From contig NC_031771.1 in NCBI RefSeq assembly GCF_001522545.3, forward strand, positions 26,917,277-26,981,276: a stretch of 64,000 bases of DNA. The letters run 5' to 3'. Position 1 is the first letter of the stretch; every line of letters begins with the position of its first letter. Below are positions 1-13,352 of the stretch, one piece after another. This DNA is from Parus major (taxonomy: Eukaryota; Chordata; Aves; Passeriformes; Paridae). Made by a program: the position numbers and the translations under genes. The notes under the pieces are model-generated. The model saw only the letters and a program-made list of their open reading frames with translations, had not been told where the DNA came from and made no database searches.

Positions 1-3000
1 AAAAAAAAATAAAAAATCGGTCTGTCACTGATCATGAGATATTCTGCTTTAACAAGTGGCAGAAGTTCTGAAGATCCTTGTTAGAGGTTTCTAAATGCAT
101 GTGTATAAGTTCCCTTACTTTCGCAGAATTCTTTATAGCTGGAATTGTAGTATTAACGGAGCTTGGTTTTACAGGCAGAGACAGAAATAGAAACAATAAA
201 ACTTTAAAACTTACTAAAATATTTTATGAATAAGCTGCTGTAAAATATCAGGCATCTACAGAGCATGCTGTGGTGTGAAATGTGTGGCTTCTTGGAGATG
301 ACCTATATAACTTACTCACAGCATCTTCCCTCAAAAATACTGAATCTTTCCAAATGCACGGTGCGAAACTTTCTCAGACCACGTTCCAAAAATGCTAGAA
401 TTTTTATATATATCCCAAACACGTATCTTCTGTACTTTCACATCTCTAAAATGGCATGAGATGATTCAGTATTGCAACATTTAATAGCAAAATATGCTTT
501 CAGCAATCTGACTATAGCTCTCCTGTTTGAGTTCAATTCCCAAAATATTTTTTGGCAGGAAGAGATATTGGGGGGATGGAGAGAAAGAGAGGCAAGGAAA
601 CAGAAAAAGAAAAGGTAGATTTGTGAAACTGGAAGCTTAAGTAAAATCTGCCTGCCTTTGAATTTTCATCCATTATTTATTAAATGTGAACATCTCCATT
701 ACATTTCAAAATATCTTGATGAGAATTCAAACAAAATATTTTTAAATATTTGGATCCCGGGGCAAATTTTGAAAAAAACTCAATTGGTCCCAAACTCTCT
801 TCAAGAAATGGGAGTTTTAGATAGCCTAATGGATTAAACAGAGCCCTGTGAGTTATGGTACCCTAAAGAGTACTGAAGCCCATGCCAATACGCACATTCT
901 CTTTTATACTCGCAACCTTTTCAAATGATAGTATTTTCTTTCTCTGCACAAATGAAGGAAAATTCTTTCTTCAAGTATTCACAGTGTGAAGCACTGTTAA
1001 TTCAGAAGTGTTCAATACTTCTGTCTTGTTTGCTCTCCCGAAGTAACATGAAGAAGCTCCAATATTATTTATGGATAATTAGCATTGTCCAGTCTGTTAG
1101 CAAGTGAAGGAATGGTGATGTCACAAAGGTCAGAGAACACGTAACAGGATGACTATGGCTGAGTCAGAAGCTGGGGTACTTTGCATACAACAATCAAATC
1201 AAAATTGGCTGCAAATACTTCATGCCTACAAATGTTAAGTAGCAATTATCTTTGGTATTTACAAATACTGGAATAACAACTGAATTAAATGTACTTCGCA
1301 GTGTTGAAAACATAGGTTCTGATGACAGCCAAAAAAATTTCCCAATGACTAGAGAAAATGACCTATGGTGTGACAGTAGAAAAGGTTAAAGAGATTAAAA
1401 TAGATACAGTTACAATGAGCAATCATATCAGGTGCTCCTTAACCTAAAGCAGAAAAAGACATTATATGATCCAAAAGTTGGTAGATGAAGTTTGGCCAAT
1501 TCACATATGAAATTAATTCAAATTCCCTTTTTTAAACTGACCAAGTTTTGTTTCAATCAGGCTTGTTTCTGTCACTGGCTCTATTGGAAAATATTAAGCA
1601 GTCCAGAAAAATCTATTTGTCTCTACCAACATCTTCGCTCCAACTCTATTTTTCCCTGCCAATATACTCTCCAATATATGTATCATGTTGCAGTTCTAGA
1701 ATTAACTCTTACTTGGCTCTGTGTCAAATGCCTTTCTGAAACTCAAATACATGAATTCCATTGAATTTATGCATTGAGCTATCTTCTCAAAGACTGCAGT
1801 GTTTGGGCACATGATCTACCCTGAAATTCATGCACAATACTATTGCATCTGTGTCTCCTGATTTTTCTCCAGAGCTGATTCCATTCCAGTGGAGATAACT
1901 GTTGGAGGGCTGGGTGAATCCTTTCATTTTTCCCTTTTTTTTACCAGGGGGACTCCACCATGACTTCCAGTGGCATACTTTTATCCTTTCCTTGGTTAAA
2001 AGCCACACCACGCTGTTGGGCAAGCAAACTCCATACCCACATACTCTCTTTTAGCCTTTGGACAAGGACTATTATTTGTCCTCTATTTGTGAACATTGTC
2101 TTCACCTCAGGCATGGTCTCTTTTCTTTCCCTGCCCTTACTCTTACTTTTGTCCTGTCATTAATTCCATGATCATCATTATCAGTAGCTTTACTGCAAAT
2201 TAAGGTTAAAAACGCCTTCACTTCAGCTAGAAGAGATTATTTTTAACCTCTACCTCAATTTTCAGGATTCCTACTTCTTTTCTTTCTTTTTATGAGCAAA
2301 AAGCCTTTGGCAATTTGCAGTTATATTCTTAAGTCTATTCACTGACTTCTTGCAATCCTTACACTTTGCCCCCTTTCACACATAAGCACTTCTTACTGGA
2401 CAGTCCATACCCCGTGGGGTTGTTTTTGCCCTCAATAATCTTTGCTATCCAGACAGTTCCAGCTAATGTTCACATCTTTGGCTTGATACAATTCTAAACC
2501 TCTCCAGCATTCAGACTGCTGTGTCCCCATGTCTTCACCTCTATATTTATGAAAGTTTGTTCTTTGAAGTCAGTAATCCTAGACTTTAGCTTATATGACA
2601 CAGTAGGGAATACGATCAAAGCCTTCTTGGGTAGTGTAGCTATGTCAGTGTGATGTTCCACTTGAGCTAGTGAACTTTGAGTCAGTTAGCTGGAGCAAAG
2701 AATGTGGCAGTACAGCTTCAGATATTCAAATCAGACCATTCAGAAGTAATTTGGTTCTCTTTGCTGGGTAGATAATGTCATATAGACATAATTCTTGGTT
2801 TCAGACCTATTTCTTCCTTTCTTTGGAACAGGCTTTTTATTTTTTATTTTCACAAAAGTAACTTTTGGTTACAGATACAAGCTTGTTTTCTCCAGTAAAG
2901 TTTTCAGTAGCATGCAATTTTTTTATGAAATAAAAATTAATACAGATCACCTTTTGTCAGTAACTTTGTGAATAAGTGTGTTACCTCCATATAATTAGCA

Positions 3001-3337
3001 GTATGTGTTTACCTGCCATATATATATTATTACAGAAAACACCCCAGCAGTACAGTTACAGAAAATCCCATGTGTACATGTATACCTGTGCCTAAGCCAA
3101 CCTTAGAGGCTACAGCAGGTTCTGTAACCAACCAAAATCTACTCTACCTGGACAGTGCACATTTTTTAGAATTTTAGTAATTACAATTGTAACTCATCTC
3201 CTCACCTGATTTTTCTCTTCCATGTAACCCAACCAGGATTGAGAAATCATATGTGTCCTCCCTGACCTTCTCCACACTGTCTTCCCCTATTCTTTCCCAC
3301 TTCTTGGCTGACCAGCAGAGCTCTGCTGAAGGTCTTT
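1..3337. other. 3' flanking intergenic DNA, no gene seen
   Basis: I see no exon, RNA gene or clear repeat here. Short open frames exist on both strands but none shows a domain, a splice context or unusual composition. The sequence is AT-rich with short homopolymer runs. It lies downstream of the 3' end of the cadherin gene. Confidence 0.5.
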
Positions 3338-3570
3338 GTCATGGTTTAGGAATGGTGTTCTCCAACTTAGTGCTCCCACACTGCTGCTTTCTCCCTCTCC
3401 ATCCTCACTCCTGTGTTTGGATGGAGGGAAGAACTGGAGGAACTAAAGGCAAAGCTCACAGGTTGAGATAAGAACAATTTACTGGAAAGAGCAATAAGAC
3501 AAGGAAATGAACAGTAACAGTAACAATACTAATGACAGAGGGTATAAGAAAATAAACTATTCACATTAAA
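3338..3570 (-). mobile_element. Probable avian endogenous-retrovirus LTR fragment
   Basis: The segment begins TGTCATGGTTTAGG and continues with an A-rich stretch containing GTTGAGATAAGAACAATTTA. It then has repeated AGTAAC units and TATAAGAAAATAAA. Its layout resembles LTRs I know from songbird genomes and parallels the LTR at 40.6 kb, which has GCTGAGATAAGGGCAAGGAC. That similarity suggests the element is read from the minus strand. The far end is not resolved; related sequence may run to about 3850. No retroviral coding frame is visible. The assignment rests on recall of the family and not on an alignment. Confidence 0.45.
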
Positions 3571-6500
3571 AAAAACAAACACCTGATGATAGACAATAAT
3601 GGATTGCTCCATTATTCAAATGGAAGGAACTCCTGTTTCCCAGAAGAGAGTTCCCTTTCCCTGCCCCCAGCAATGGCATCAGGTGGTACAGAATAGGCTG
3701 TGGCCCCTCCTGGCAACTGCCAAAGTTAACCTTGTCCTGGATGAAAGCAGGACAGTCATCTAGACTGCAAGGTCCCAAAGCCCCACCTTCTCATCACTAT
3801 CTTTGACAGACCCCAGCAGATAGTTTCTTTCATCAGGAGACTGCAGATGAACAAATAAGCTTTTTTTGTTCCTCAGAGATTATTTCTGTGTCAAGTCTTT
3901 AACATGTAACTCTGTCCCTGGCATGCAGCACAACATTATTTTCTCAAACAGCTGAGCTGTTAAGTACTCAGTTCTTCTTAACGGGAGTCCTCACTAGCAG
4001 AGATGTACTCTATATCTGTTATGTATCCTTTCAACTCCAGCTTATCTTCTCTCCTCTATCATAAACCTTCACCTCTCCATTGCTGAGACTCACAACATCT
4101 CTGCTTGGGAGAGTCACCCAGTAAACAAAGACATATGCATTTCAAAAGAACGCAGTCCATAGTCACTTGAAAGATTTTGTTCAGATTCATAAATAATTTA
4201 TCTCTTAGGAAGGATACCCCAAAATCTGTCATTTTTATTATTTATTTTAGGCAAGTTTTTTGTAACCTAAGAAGCTCAGTAAGTGATGGGTTTGATGGTG
4301 TTGTTCCAGTCCCCACTATTGCCATAAGGAATCACTAATTTTGCCATAGGTTACAGTATCAGGCACTTCTGTTTATACATGTGAGAATTATCATTGTTAC
4401 AAAACAAAAGAACTGTAACAAAGGACTGGCAGGCCTGCACTCCCCAACATTGCAGTATTGATTAACACAAGATCTTCCTGAGTAGCCAAGGTCTCAAGTA
4501 TGTAGGTGAAGTGGGTGGGCCTTTTATTTACTGTCATGTTTTAAAATTTGGTTATCAAGATGTTCTCCTTGCTTCATCATTTCATCTTTGCACTAGTTGC
4601 AGTAATCAAATTTCCTTGTTGCTTTTTGTCTTTGTGCTAGAAACCTCACTACTTAACTCTGTAAATCGCAGAAGACCTCTTTAAACCCCACACCAAAACT
4701 ATTGGTAAGAGGAGGTTTGTGTTACTAAACCCTCATTTATCTCTAACTCTAATGATAGAACACACCACATTCTTTTAACAGGAAATATTCACAACTTGGC
4801 TCCACACCTTAAGTGCTTAGGGATCAGAAAGCCCAATTTTCAGCTATTAAAACTCAGTTAAATGAAGTATGTGAGAGATGAAAATGGTGAACAATGAAAC
4901 ATTTTAGCTACATATGGAAAAAATCAAAAGGAAAAGTGAGTAGTTGAAACGTATCACTGATCAAGCCTAAAGTTTATGACAAAATTAAATACAGTTTACT
5001 GCAATTCTATTGCCAAAGAGCAGGCTGCTAAAATTTACCAATCTCTACCCAGTGAGTATGTGATCAGCCAATGGCACATGGTGCTGTATTAGTGTGACAG
5101 AAGACAGATTTCCAAGTTCAAAATCTGTATGACTATGGATTCCAGCCTAAAACTGAAAAAAACCCACATGCATCTCTCAGAAAAACCCAATGAAAAACCA
5201 ATGCCACAAAATCTCGCAAAACCCAAATGAACCCCCAAACCCCAACAACCACTCAACAATTCCCAAATCCTTCCTGGTTACCTTAAGAGTTACTAGGATA
5301 ATTTTGAAGTCTAATTCTACCCTGCACTTGACCCCAGGTAGACAAGTAAAAAAGACAAGAAGAGCAATACTTGTCTGAAGGTATAATTATTCTGTGTGTT
5401 CAGTAAAAGCAGTAGCAAATCAGGCAGCCAACTGCAGTTCACATAAAAGAAGAATAAGGAAACAGTTAAGTGACCTTTCCCTTACAGACCCTCCCAGACT
5501 TCTCTAAAAGTTGCTCCCAAAATAAGCATATAAAGCAAGGTTTGCATCAATCACCTGGAAGCACAGAGGAACCTCCACTCCACTCCAAATCCCAGACCCC
5601 TGCCCCATGCTGGTTCTACTCTGTTCCAGGCTCTAGATGTCCCTTCTCTTAATGCCCCCTCCTGCTGGCTTTACAGCCCTGCACACTGGGGAGCCAGCTC
5701 TCCGGTGTGACTGACTCTTGCAGGAGCATTAGCAACACATATGTTGCCCATTTCTTTCCGCTGCATTTTTTTATTCAAATCTCACCGAAATCAGTGGAAG
5801 AAGTATTGGGATGTTGGATCAGAACCCAGTATTTAAAAAAAAACCTTTGAAATTAAATAACCCTTATAGTTTGTTAAAAGGGAGGTGCTGGAAAGAACTT
5901 CGCGCCCAGCAAGATGGCATCTGAGATGGAGCTTTCAGAGGTCAACACAAACAAGTTGGACTTGCTACTCGTTTCTTTTGGTTATGGCACCAGTAGCACC
6001 ATTTTAGAAACTCAAAAGAGTTTCCCATTTGAAGGTTTCCAACAAAATGGTGGAGGTGGATACAGGCAACAGCCAGGTATTCCCCCAGGCTGATAGTGAG
6101 TAGGCACCATCTAGATCCAGCCACTCTGAAATGTCACTTCTGTACAACAGCAACTGGAAGCCAAGCAGCTCTCACAATCAACAGCTTAACTTCCATTTCC
6201 TGAATTTTCTGAGAGCTTTTCATAGGCAATTAACATGCAGTTTTAGGGAAGGTGGCAGTATTATGTAAATACTAACTTTCAAAAGCAGTATCAAACATAA
6301 GATTATTTTCAAGAGGATAAGATTACATAGATGTGACTTACAGTTTTCAGTGTAGTTTTCAGGGCAGAAATATCTTGTTTTAAACACAATAGTCATAAAA
6401 TCAGAGTTTTCTAATTATAATGAGATTTTAATTTGAAATTTTGAAAACCATGATAGATTCCTTCAGTCCTTTACTTTGATATCTACATTTTCAAGCATAT

Positions 6501-9500
6501 CATTTGACTCCTAATGCTTCATCCAGTACAGGACTTATCAGGGTCGGTCAAAAATTTATATAGTAACAAGGCAGAAATTGTGATTTTTTGTGACTATCAT
6601 CAGCTAAAGGATTTGGTACTTTCTTCATTGTTCAAGTAACTAATACATGTCAAGAAACAGAATCATTTTGCAATTCTAGCCTACCCTGCTGCCTCTCGGT
6701 ATTCTTTACACATGCTTTGCTATTACTTTTTACACATTTTAGAAGAAAAGCATCTGATGTTTTATGAGGAATAGCCCTAGCAGCAATGTAAAGTGCAAGC
6801 CTTAACGAGGAAGTTTTAGATCTTCCATTTTTCCCCTTCTATAAGGCCCCTTTTCTTTTGCTTAGGCATCTACATTTTTTCCAATGTTTTTTAAATGTTG
6901 TATATATTTATGGAGGAATTTTCAAAGCCACCAAGAGGATGTCAGACTGCAGATTTCTGAATGAGTTCTGAACACACAAATCCATGCACAGACTGAATAT
7001 ACATTAGGCTTTCCATACGTGCTAGCAAACAGCTAACAGAACTGGCAACTATGAGGCACTCAAAATTATACTCAATTTGATTCTGCAACACTTTAGTTAT
7101 TGCAACCAGACCATCTACAGGCAACTAAGCCACATATTGCCATGGTGAGTTGGTTCTGTTGTGACAGACATTAAGAGCAAGAAGCTGCAAAGTGATTTCA
7201 CTTGCCAAGCAAGCCAAATCCTAAATATAATCCTCCCACCACAGTATATTCAATTACAAAGTCACAACTGCCTCCTATTCCAATTAGTGCTTTTACAGGA
7301 TTTTAGGGAACACCCCCTTCCATTTGGGGCCAACCAGTGCAATTCCCTTCCTGCAAGGATTCAATATCTCTGTGTTCTTCACACCTAGAGGGTTGGTTTT
7401 CAAGAAGCAATGTAGGCATCACCATTGGGAGGGGGTCTAATCCAAGTGGCCTCACACATGCCTATGGTGGCCAACTGGATTGTCAACTGGTCTTTGAGCT
7501 GGAAAAGTATAAAGCCATATGGGAACAATTGTCAGTCTGGTGCTAGCTGATGACCTAATAACATTTACTCTTTTTTTGTCAGGGCAGCATGTTTGCTGTT
7601 TATAGATGTCCCAAAAAGAAGAGTTAAATAAAGTTTTCAGGAAGCTACATGTCAGTTATAGAAAACAAGTGGCAGGCAGCACAGTGGATGGATGGCTACC
7701 AAATGTAAACAATACTAGGAATTGTCAGTGCAATAGACTTAGCAACAAGGGTTCACTTTTAGCACAACTATTTTTACCTAAAACTGCTTTTGGAATAATC
7801 TTTTAGGAATAATATTCAGCTGAAGATAAAATACAAATTTAATATGGACTTATGTAGGTAACTAGTGTTTTTAGTATCATTTTAGAAAACAGGCATACAA
7901 TGTTACAATCTGTAAATAATAGGTTCCCCAAAAATATGAAGATTTTTTTTTTCCCTTTGCACAGAAATCTGCTTAAACATCAATATAACAATTACTACCG
8001 GTAGATGGAATTTTTATATCCATTTGGTAGTGATTTACACCACTGTTTTCAAGGCTGCCAACAAGCAAATCCAGAGGGCAGGCAGCCAAAATTCCAGAAG
8101 AGACAACTGTCTTTTATTTTATAGCTTATGCTTTTTGAGCTTAATATGATTTTCCACTAACAAGTTCTGTACCTTCTCCAAAGTGCTAAAACTAGTGTGC
8201 AGAATTGCAAAGTAACACAGCCTCTTCAAGGCAAGCTAATATTAAAGTCATGGTAAATTATAGAACTTTTACTGTTTACTTAGGGGGAAAAAAACAGGTT
8301 AAAAGAACTTTGGGTGATTTATTGCAGACACTTGTTTCAATGTTTAAGTTTTTGAGCATGACTATATATGACACAATATATCAGCTAAGTGTTGTTCCCC
8401 GTTTGATAAAAAAAAATCAATAAATGCAAAGAAGACAAGGAAAAGATTGCTGTAACACTTAATAGGAGCACAAAGTATGCATTGGTTATTTCATGTGCTT
8501 GATAAATAGAATGCAAATCATATCTAATCTTCTTAGAAAGGCATCAAAAACAAGTTGAATTTGAAGGAGCTAAAAATGCACAAACAGAAGCTGTTTTCTT
8601 GTTTTTTAAAAACTCTAGGAGGTGGGCACCCATTAGCAAGATGAGGTCCAAATATTGTCCTAAATATGATTCCTGATACTGTCTAATGATTTCTAATGCT
8701 AATAGCATTAGAACATTTGCAAGAGCCATATTAGCAAAGAGAAAACTACTCATCCATTAGCCTAGACTCCATACATGAAACAAAGGCCTTGTTACTTGCT
8801 TCATATCCGTCAATGTGAAGGATGAAACAGTTTTGCTGTGTAAAGCATTCATTCTTCCACTGGTACCATGTTGGAAAGGTGACCCCTCTAAGGACAGCAT
8901 GTGCTCACTGATCACCAGAGCAATAGCTGCCACTTGTCCATGACCATCTGAAACTGAAATCAAATTAGCAAAGTTGTTGACTTCACAGAAAAGATAGCTG
9001 TGTGTGCCTTCTGATACTATAACTGCACAGAAATGAACACCCAAAGAACACCTTTCACTGTATTTAGAAATTACTTTATAACTTCAGACATGTAAGTTAA
9101 AGCCAACCAGGCTGTATATAACATAATGTCAACAGGCAGAGAATAACATTCATTCTGAAATAATGTCCTTAAGCTGAAGCTCTGTGTTCAGATATGAACT
9201 GGGAATGGCTCCTTTTCTTTGCTTTCTTCTCCCTGGCACAGTTTTTTGCCTGACTACAAAACTTACAATCCCATCTTCTTTCTTAGTAAAATTTGTCTAT
9301 CGCAATGAATTCCAAAGCTACATCTTGTTTCCAACTCCATGGCAGTACAGAGAACAAATGCTAACTTTAAAAAAAGCACTCTTGCATAGCATGGATGTAG
9401 TGTCAGTGCAGCCTTAGAAACAGGATCTTATTCAAAGACTGGTTATGAGCCCACAGGCTGCAACTGTTGACATTCATGCTTGAGGAAAAGCAGCCACTGC

Positions 9501-9707
9501 ACGTGTTACTTATCCCACAAAATTACTCAGCCTAACCACACTGCATGCTTTCCCTTCACCTGTTATGACCTGTACAATGTATACCTCTGTACACATCCAA
9601 CTTGCAGCAGATTCCTAGGTACCAGTTAAACACCTCCTTATAGCCCAGTTTTAATACATATGATGCAAAACACTTTTAAACATACATTGAAGAAAAACCC
9701 AGTTATT
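3571..9707. other. 3' flanking intergenic DNA, no gene seen
   Basis: Nothing here reads as an exon. The longest open frames are 60 to 95 codons, lack recognisable motifs and fall in AT-rich DNA. A short stretch near 5898-5930 contains a few CpGs but has no promoter-like context that I can support. Confidence 0.45.
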
Positions 9708-10355
9708 CTAGATGTATTTTCTGTGTATTTTATTGATCAATATACAAGCATATACAGCATGTGTATGTGTCTGGATATACATACGTACACAAAATGCCGT
9801 GTGTATGATACATACAACAAGCAAGGCCAGATTATCTGGTCTTGCAGAGATCTTTGGTCCAGCACAGAACCAAAGACTGGGGTGGAGGCATACATGACCT
9901 TTGGAACTGTAACACTGTCTGTTCCTACAGCTGCTTAAGCACCAGGGCAGCCTCTGTAATATGACAAAAAGACAACAGATAGCTACTTGAGATCTAGTAA
10001 TAGAGAAGATGGTTGTCTTTATCCTACCACTGGTTATTCTGTTTTCCACAGGTGACCCATTATTCAGATTATTGTGACCTGCTGGCTTTAAATCAGGAGA
10101 TAAACAAAAGGTGAACAGAACCTGCTGAGTGGGTTCCACAGCACAAAGATAGCTAAGAAAGCCCACTAAGGAGCCACTGCAGATGATGAAACCACACGAG
10201 GCCAAACAGACTGTTAGGACCCAGAGGCTGAGCTGTGGGAAACCTGGGTAAACACTAAAGAAAGATCTCAGTAGGAATCCTTGTTTCATCCTTTGTCCAC
10301 CCCCAAACCTGCTGTACTTACACATCCCCCCAGTACCCTCTGCTAATACCACCAC
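9708..10355 (-). other. Unexplained 215-codon open reading frame
   Basis: An ATG-initiated frame of 215 codons runs on the same strand as the cadherin gene and starts about 370 bp beyond its stop codon. The predicted peptide has a hydrophobic middle (for example LSLWVLTVCLASCGFIICSG), many cysteines, and a C-terminal stretch from a degenerate TG/TA repeat (TQTHTHAVYA). I recognise no family. It could lie in a long 3' untranslated region of the cadherin mRNA, be a decayed repeat, or be a chance frame. It is unusually long for non-coding DNA of this composition, but nothing else supports translation. Confidence 0.15.
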
Positions 10356-10417
10356 AGAAGCAGTGAGAACCCACCAGTATCCTAATGATTAGTTTCCACA
10401 ATAAAGAATTACTTCCA

Positions 10418-10423
10418 TTTATT
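10418..10423 (-). terminator. Candidate polyadenylation signal AATAAA
   Basis: On the minus strand AATAAA occurs about 300 bases after the cadherin stop codon, reading AACAAATAAATGG. This is the first canonical hexamer that I noticed downstream. Large neural or adhesion genes often have longer 3' UTRs, so a later site is equally possible. Confidence 0.3.
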
Positions 10424-10725
10424 TGTTATTACTGTATTTTATAAAAAATACTGTAAAACTGGTCAAATTGCCTATCAGACACTTGGCTGTGTGTTTTACA
10501 TAGGGAACTACAGTTGTGAGCTGAAAGAGAAGCCTCATGCTCTCACTGTATTTTGGGAAGAAGTAGTATAGTTAGCAAATTTCTGGCTGTTTTATATTTT
10601 AACTTTTTAGGCTCACAAAAACAGAATACTGGTGATACAGCTCTGACAGGCATATTTTGCTGTTAAAAAGTAACAAAATACATTTTAAGCCATATTTTTA
10701 CCATAAAATACTGTCAGTTAATAAC
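10424..10725 (-). other. DCHS2: Probable 3' UTR of DCHS2
   Basis: This sequence follows the TAG stop at 10726-10728 on the minus strand and runs to the first AATAAA. It is AT-rich and has no open frame continuing the gene. Its extent depends on which polyadenylation site is used. Confidence 0.5.
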
Positions 10726-13352
10726 CTAGGCCTGAATTTCTTCCTCTGTTGCAAGCTCATAGCTTGGATCAATAAGACATGTTCCTATCATTTTCCCATC
10801 AGACACTACTGGAGAAGAAGAAGGTGTCTGCATGGTAAGCAAAGAGAGAGTAGGAGAAAACTTAGGGGTCATGGCTGCTGGAGGGTATTCATGATTATGG
10901 ATAATAGGAGGATAAGGGTATTTATTAAAAGCTTGCTCTGATGTTATATTTGGCATTCTTGGTGGCACTGTCCTTATGCCAGGCTGTGCTACTGACGTTA
11001 TCAAGGGAGGAGGGAAAACAAGAGATTTCCTCTCCTTAGAGAAGCTGTGAATGTGAACATTTTCATCTTTCAGTTCTGCAATATCATTAAACACTGAGGC
11101 AAGAGACTGAAATCTGGGTTCACAGCAGAGCACATAATCCCAGTTATAACCACCTCTGAGATCCTCATCAGAGGTGCCAACAGTTGCAAGCAAATCATGC
11201 CCAGAGTCTTCCCTATTTGACATCAGAACATAGTCTCTTGTGAGGTCTGTCATTGTGACTTCTTCTTTTATTCCAATTTTCCTAAGTGTTTGAGACAAAA
11301 TTTTATGTGCATAGGCTGCGTCACAAGCTTCTTCTCTGCCTTCTCCTTTAATGGTCTGCACATTCTCCATGCTTTGCATGGTGGCTGTGACATCTGTCTC
11401 TCCAGACTGATAGGAGAACTGATCAGACTCTCTTGGGATCCCCGAATCTGGCATCTGTGAGCCATGCTCACTCAGTGCTGAGCCAATGCTTTTTCTGCAA
11501 GGATACTCATAGATCCGTTTGATTTCCTCATCCTCTGCAGTCTCTCCTTCAGCAGAACCATGGCCACTGGAGTCTGAATGCCTGCAGAAGACATCATCAT
11601 CCTTCCCCTCTCCAAGTCCTGCTAAGCTCAGCCATTTTGCTATAGCACCCATGGGAAGCATACTACTCTCAGTACTTTGGATTTTCTGGCAGTCCTCATC
11701 TTCTGTTATTGAATTCACATCAGCAGCTGAGGAGGATACTGGTTTTTTTTTCACACAAGCATTCATCAGATCTTTCTGCTTAAGTCTCAGAGTAAGTGTG
11801 ATAAGACTGATGGCAAGCAGCAGGAACACCATCAGTGAGATGGAAACACTCACTGTCAGGCTGTGTGCTGACACTGTGGGATCACTGTCAGGAGAATTGG
11901 AAACATTTACAAAAACAGTGCATACTGTGAACCTTGACACAATTTTGGGGCTATGAGCTCTTACCAACAATTTCAGAGTATCATCATTCCTTTTGATGTC
12001 ATTTTTCCATCTGTGAACAGTCTGAGTCAAATAAATATTGCCATTGGTTTCATTCACAGAAAAGAACAGAGAAGGTTTTAAAAGGGAATAATGAACAACT
12101 CCGTCCACTCCACCATCACTATCTGATGCTGTCACTCTGCCAATCAACTGACCTGCTTCATTCTTCTCAGGGAGATTAAAGAAATAATATTCCTGTGTAA
12201 ACACTGGGTCAAATTCATCCCTCCCCTCAATATCTACCTGAACTGTAGCAGTAGCCAGTGAATCACTTTTGTCTTTTGCTTGAATTATGAGACAGTAGCT
12301 ATTTTGACTTTCATAGTCAAACATTTGCTTTGTATGAATATCTCCTGTTAAAGGATCAATGAAGAACATGTCATGGTCTCTAGCAGCTCCACGATGAGCC
12401 AAACATGAAGACTGAATGGAGTAGGTAAGGTGCCCATAGGAGCCTTTATCAAAATCCAATGCACAAACAGCACACACAAAAGAAAAGGTAGGCAGATTTT
12501 CAGTGACAGTGCAGCTCAGACTGGGAAACAAAAAAAGTGGGGCATAATCATTGTCATCTAGGACACTAACAAAAACAACAGCAAAAGCCATATTTTTTAC
12601 ATCAGTTCCTCCATCTGTGGCTTGGATAACCAAAGTGAATTTCATGGTATCTTCATAATCCAGCATTTTCGTCAAATTTACAGATCCAGTTCTACCATCC
12701 AAGCAAAAATGCCCTCTGTCATTTCCAGAGATGATAGCATAAGTGATCTCTGCATTAGTGCCTGCATCACAGTCTCTTGCTGAAACTTCAGTGATGTGAC
12801 TGCCTATGGGGATGCTTTCTTTGACATGAACATGATACTCTGGGCTGCTAAACACTGGAGGATTATCATTAACATCCAGCACAGTTATCAGCACTGTAGC
12901 AGTTGAATTCAAAGACGGCGTTCCACGATCAGAGGCAAGGAGAACCAACTGGTGAGAAGCAGCTGTTTCCCTGTCAAGAGCATTGCTCAAAACAAGATTG
13001 CTGGCAAGTTTGTAGGATATTTCTGACCCCATGACACTTGTTTCTATGGAGAATAAATTCTCAGCATTGCCACCAATAATAGAGTATTCAACAAGCGTGT
13101 TTTCATGCATCCAATCACAGTCGATGGCTGAGAACAGGAGGACAGTTTCTCCAGCGGAGGCATCCTCACTCACACTGAGATTGTACAGGACCTCTGTGAA
13201 GCGAGGGGCACAGTTATTGACATCTTCTACATGCACCTCTACGGAGGTAACTGCACTCAGAGGGGGACTGCCGCCATCTGTGGCCTCTATCAGGAGATGA
13301 ATAATGGAAATATTTTTCAGCTGCATAACTGGTTCCGTGGTAAACAGCGAAC
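10726..13352 (-). CDS. DCHS2: DCHS2 terminal coding exon: last EC repeats, transmembrane helix, cytoplasmic tail
   Basis: This exon of 875 codons, including TAG, begins after the acceptor TTTTATTTCAG and completes a glycine split with the previous exon. It encodes the end of one repeat followed by four more. Boundaries are marked by VEDVNNCAPRF, LDVNDNPPVF, LDDNDYAPLF and GRDEFDPVF. The last, membrane-proximal repeat ends without a DxNDN motif. A hydrophobic helix encoded at 11788-11859 (SLMVFLLLAISLITLTL) is followed by basic RLKQK as stop-transfer. The tail of about 350 residues is acidic and serine-rich. It includes a conserved-looking block at about 11061-11151 (NWDYVLCCEPRFQSLASVF, then NDIAELKDE) of the type found in dachsous tails, then a proline-rich C-terminus ending ATEEEIQA. 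An ATG at 13326 inside the exon is not the start, because the frame is open back to the acceptor. Confidence 0.93.

Noticed and set aside
11519..11956. Plus-strand 145-codon open frame
   Set aside because: It is antisense to the serine-rich cytoplasmic tail of the cadherin and explained by it.
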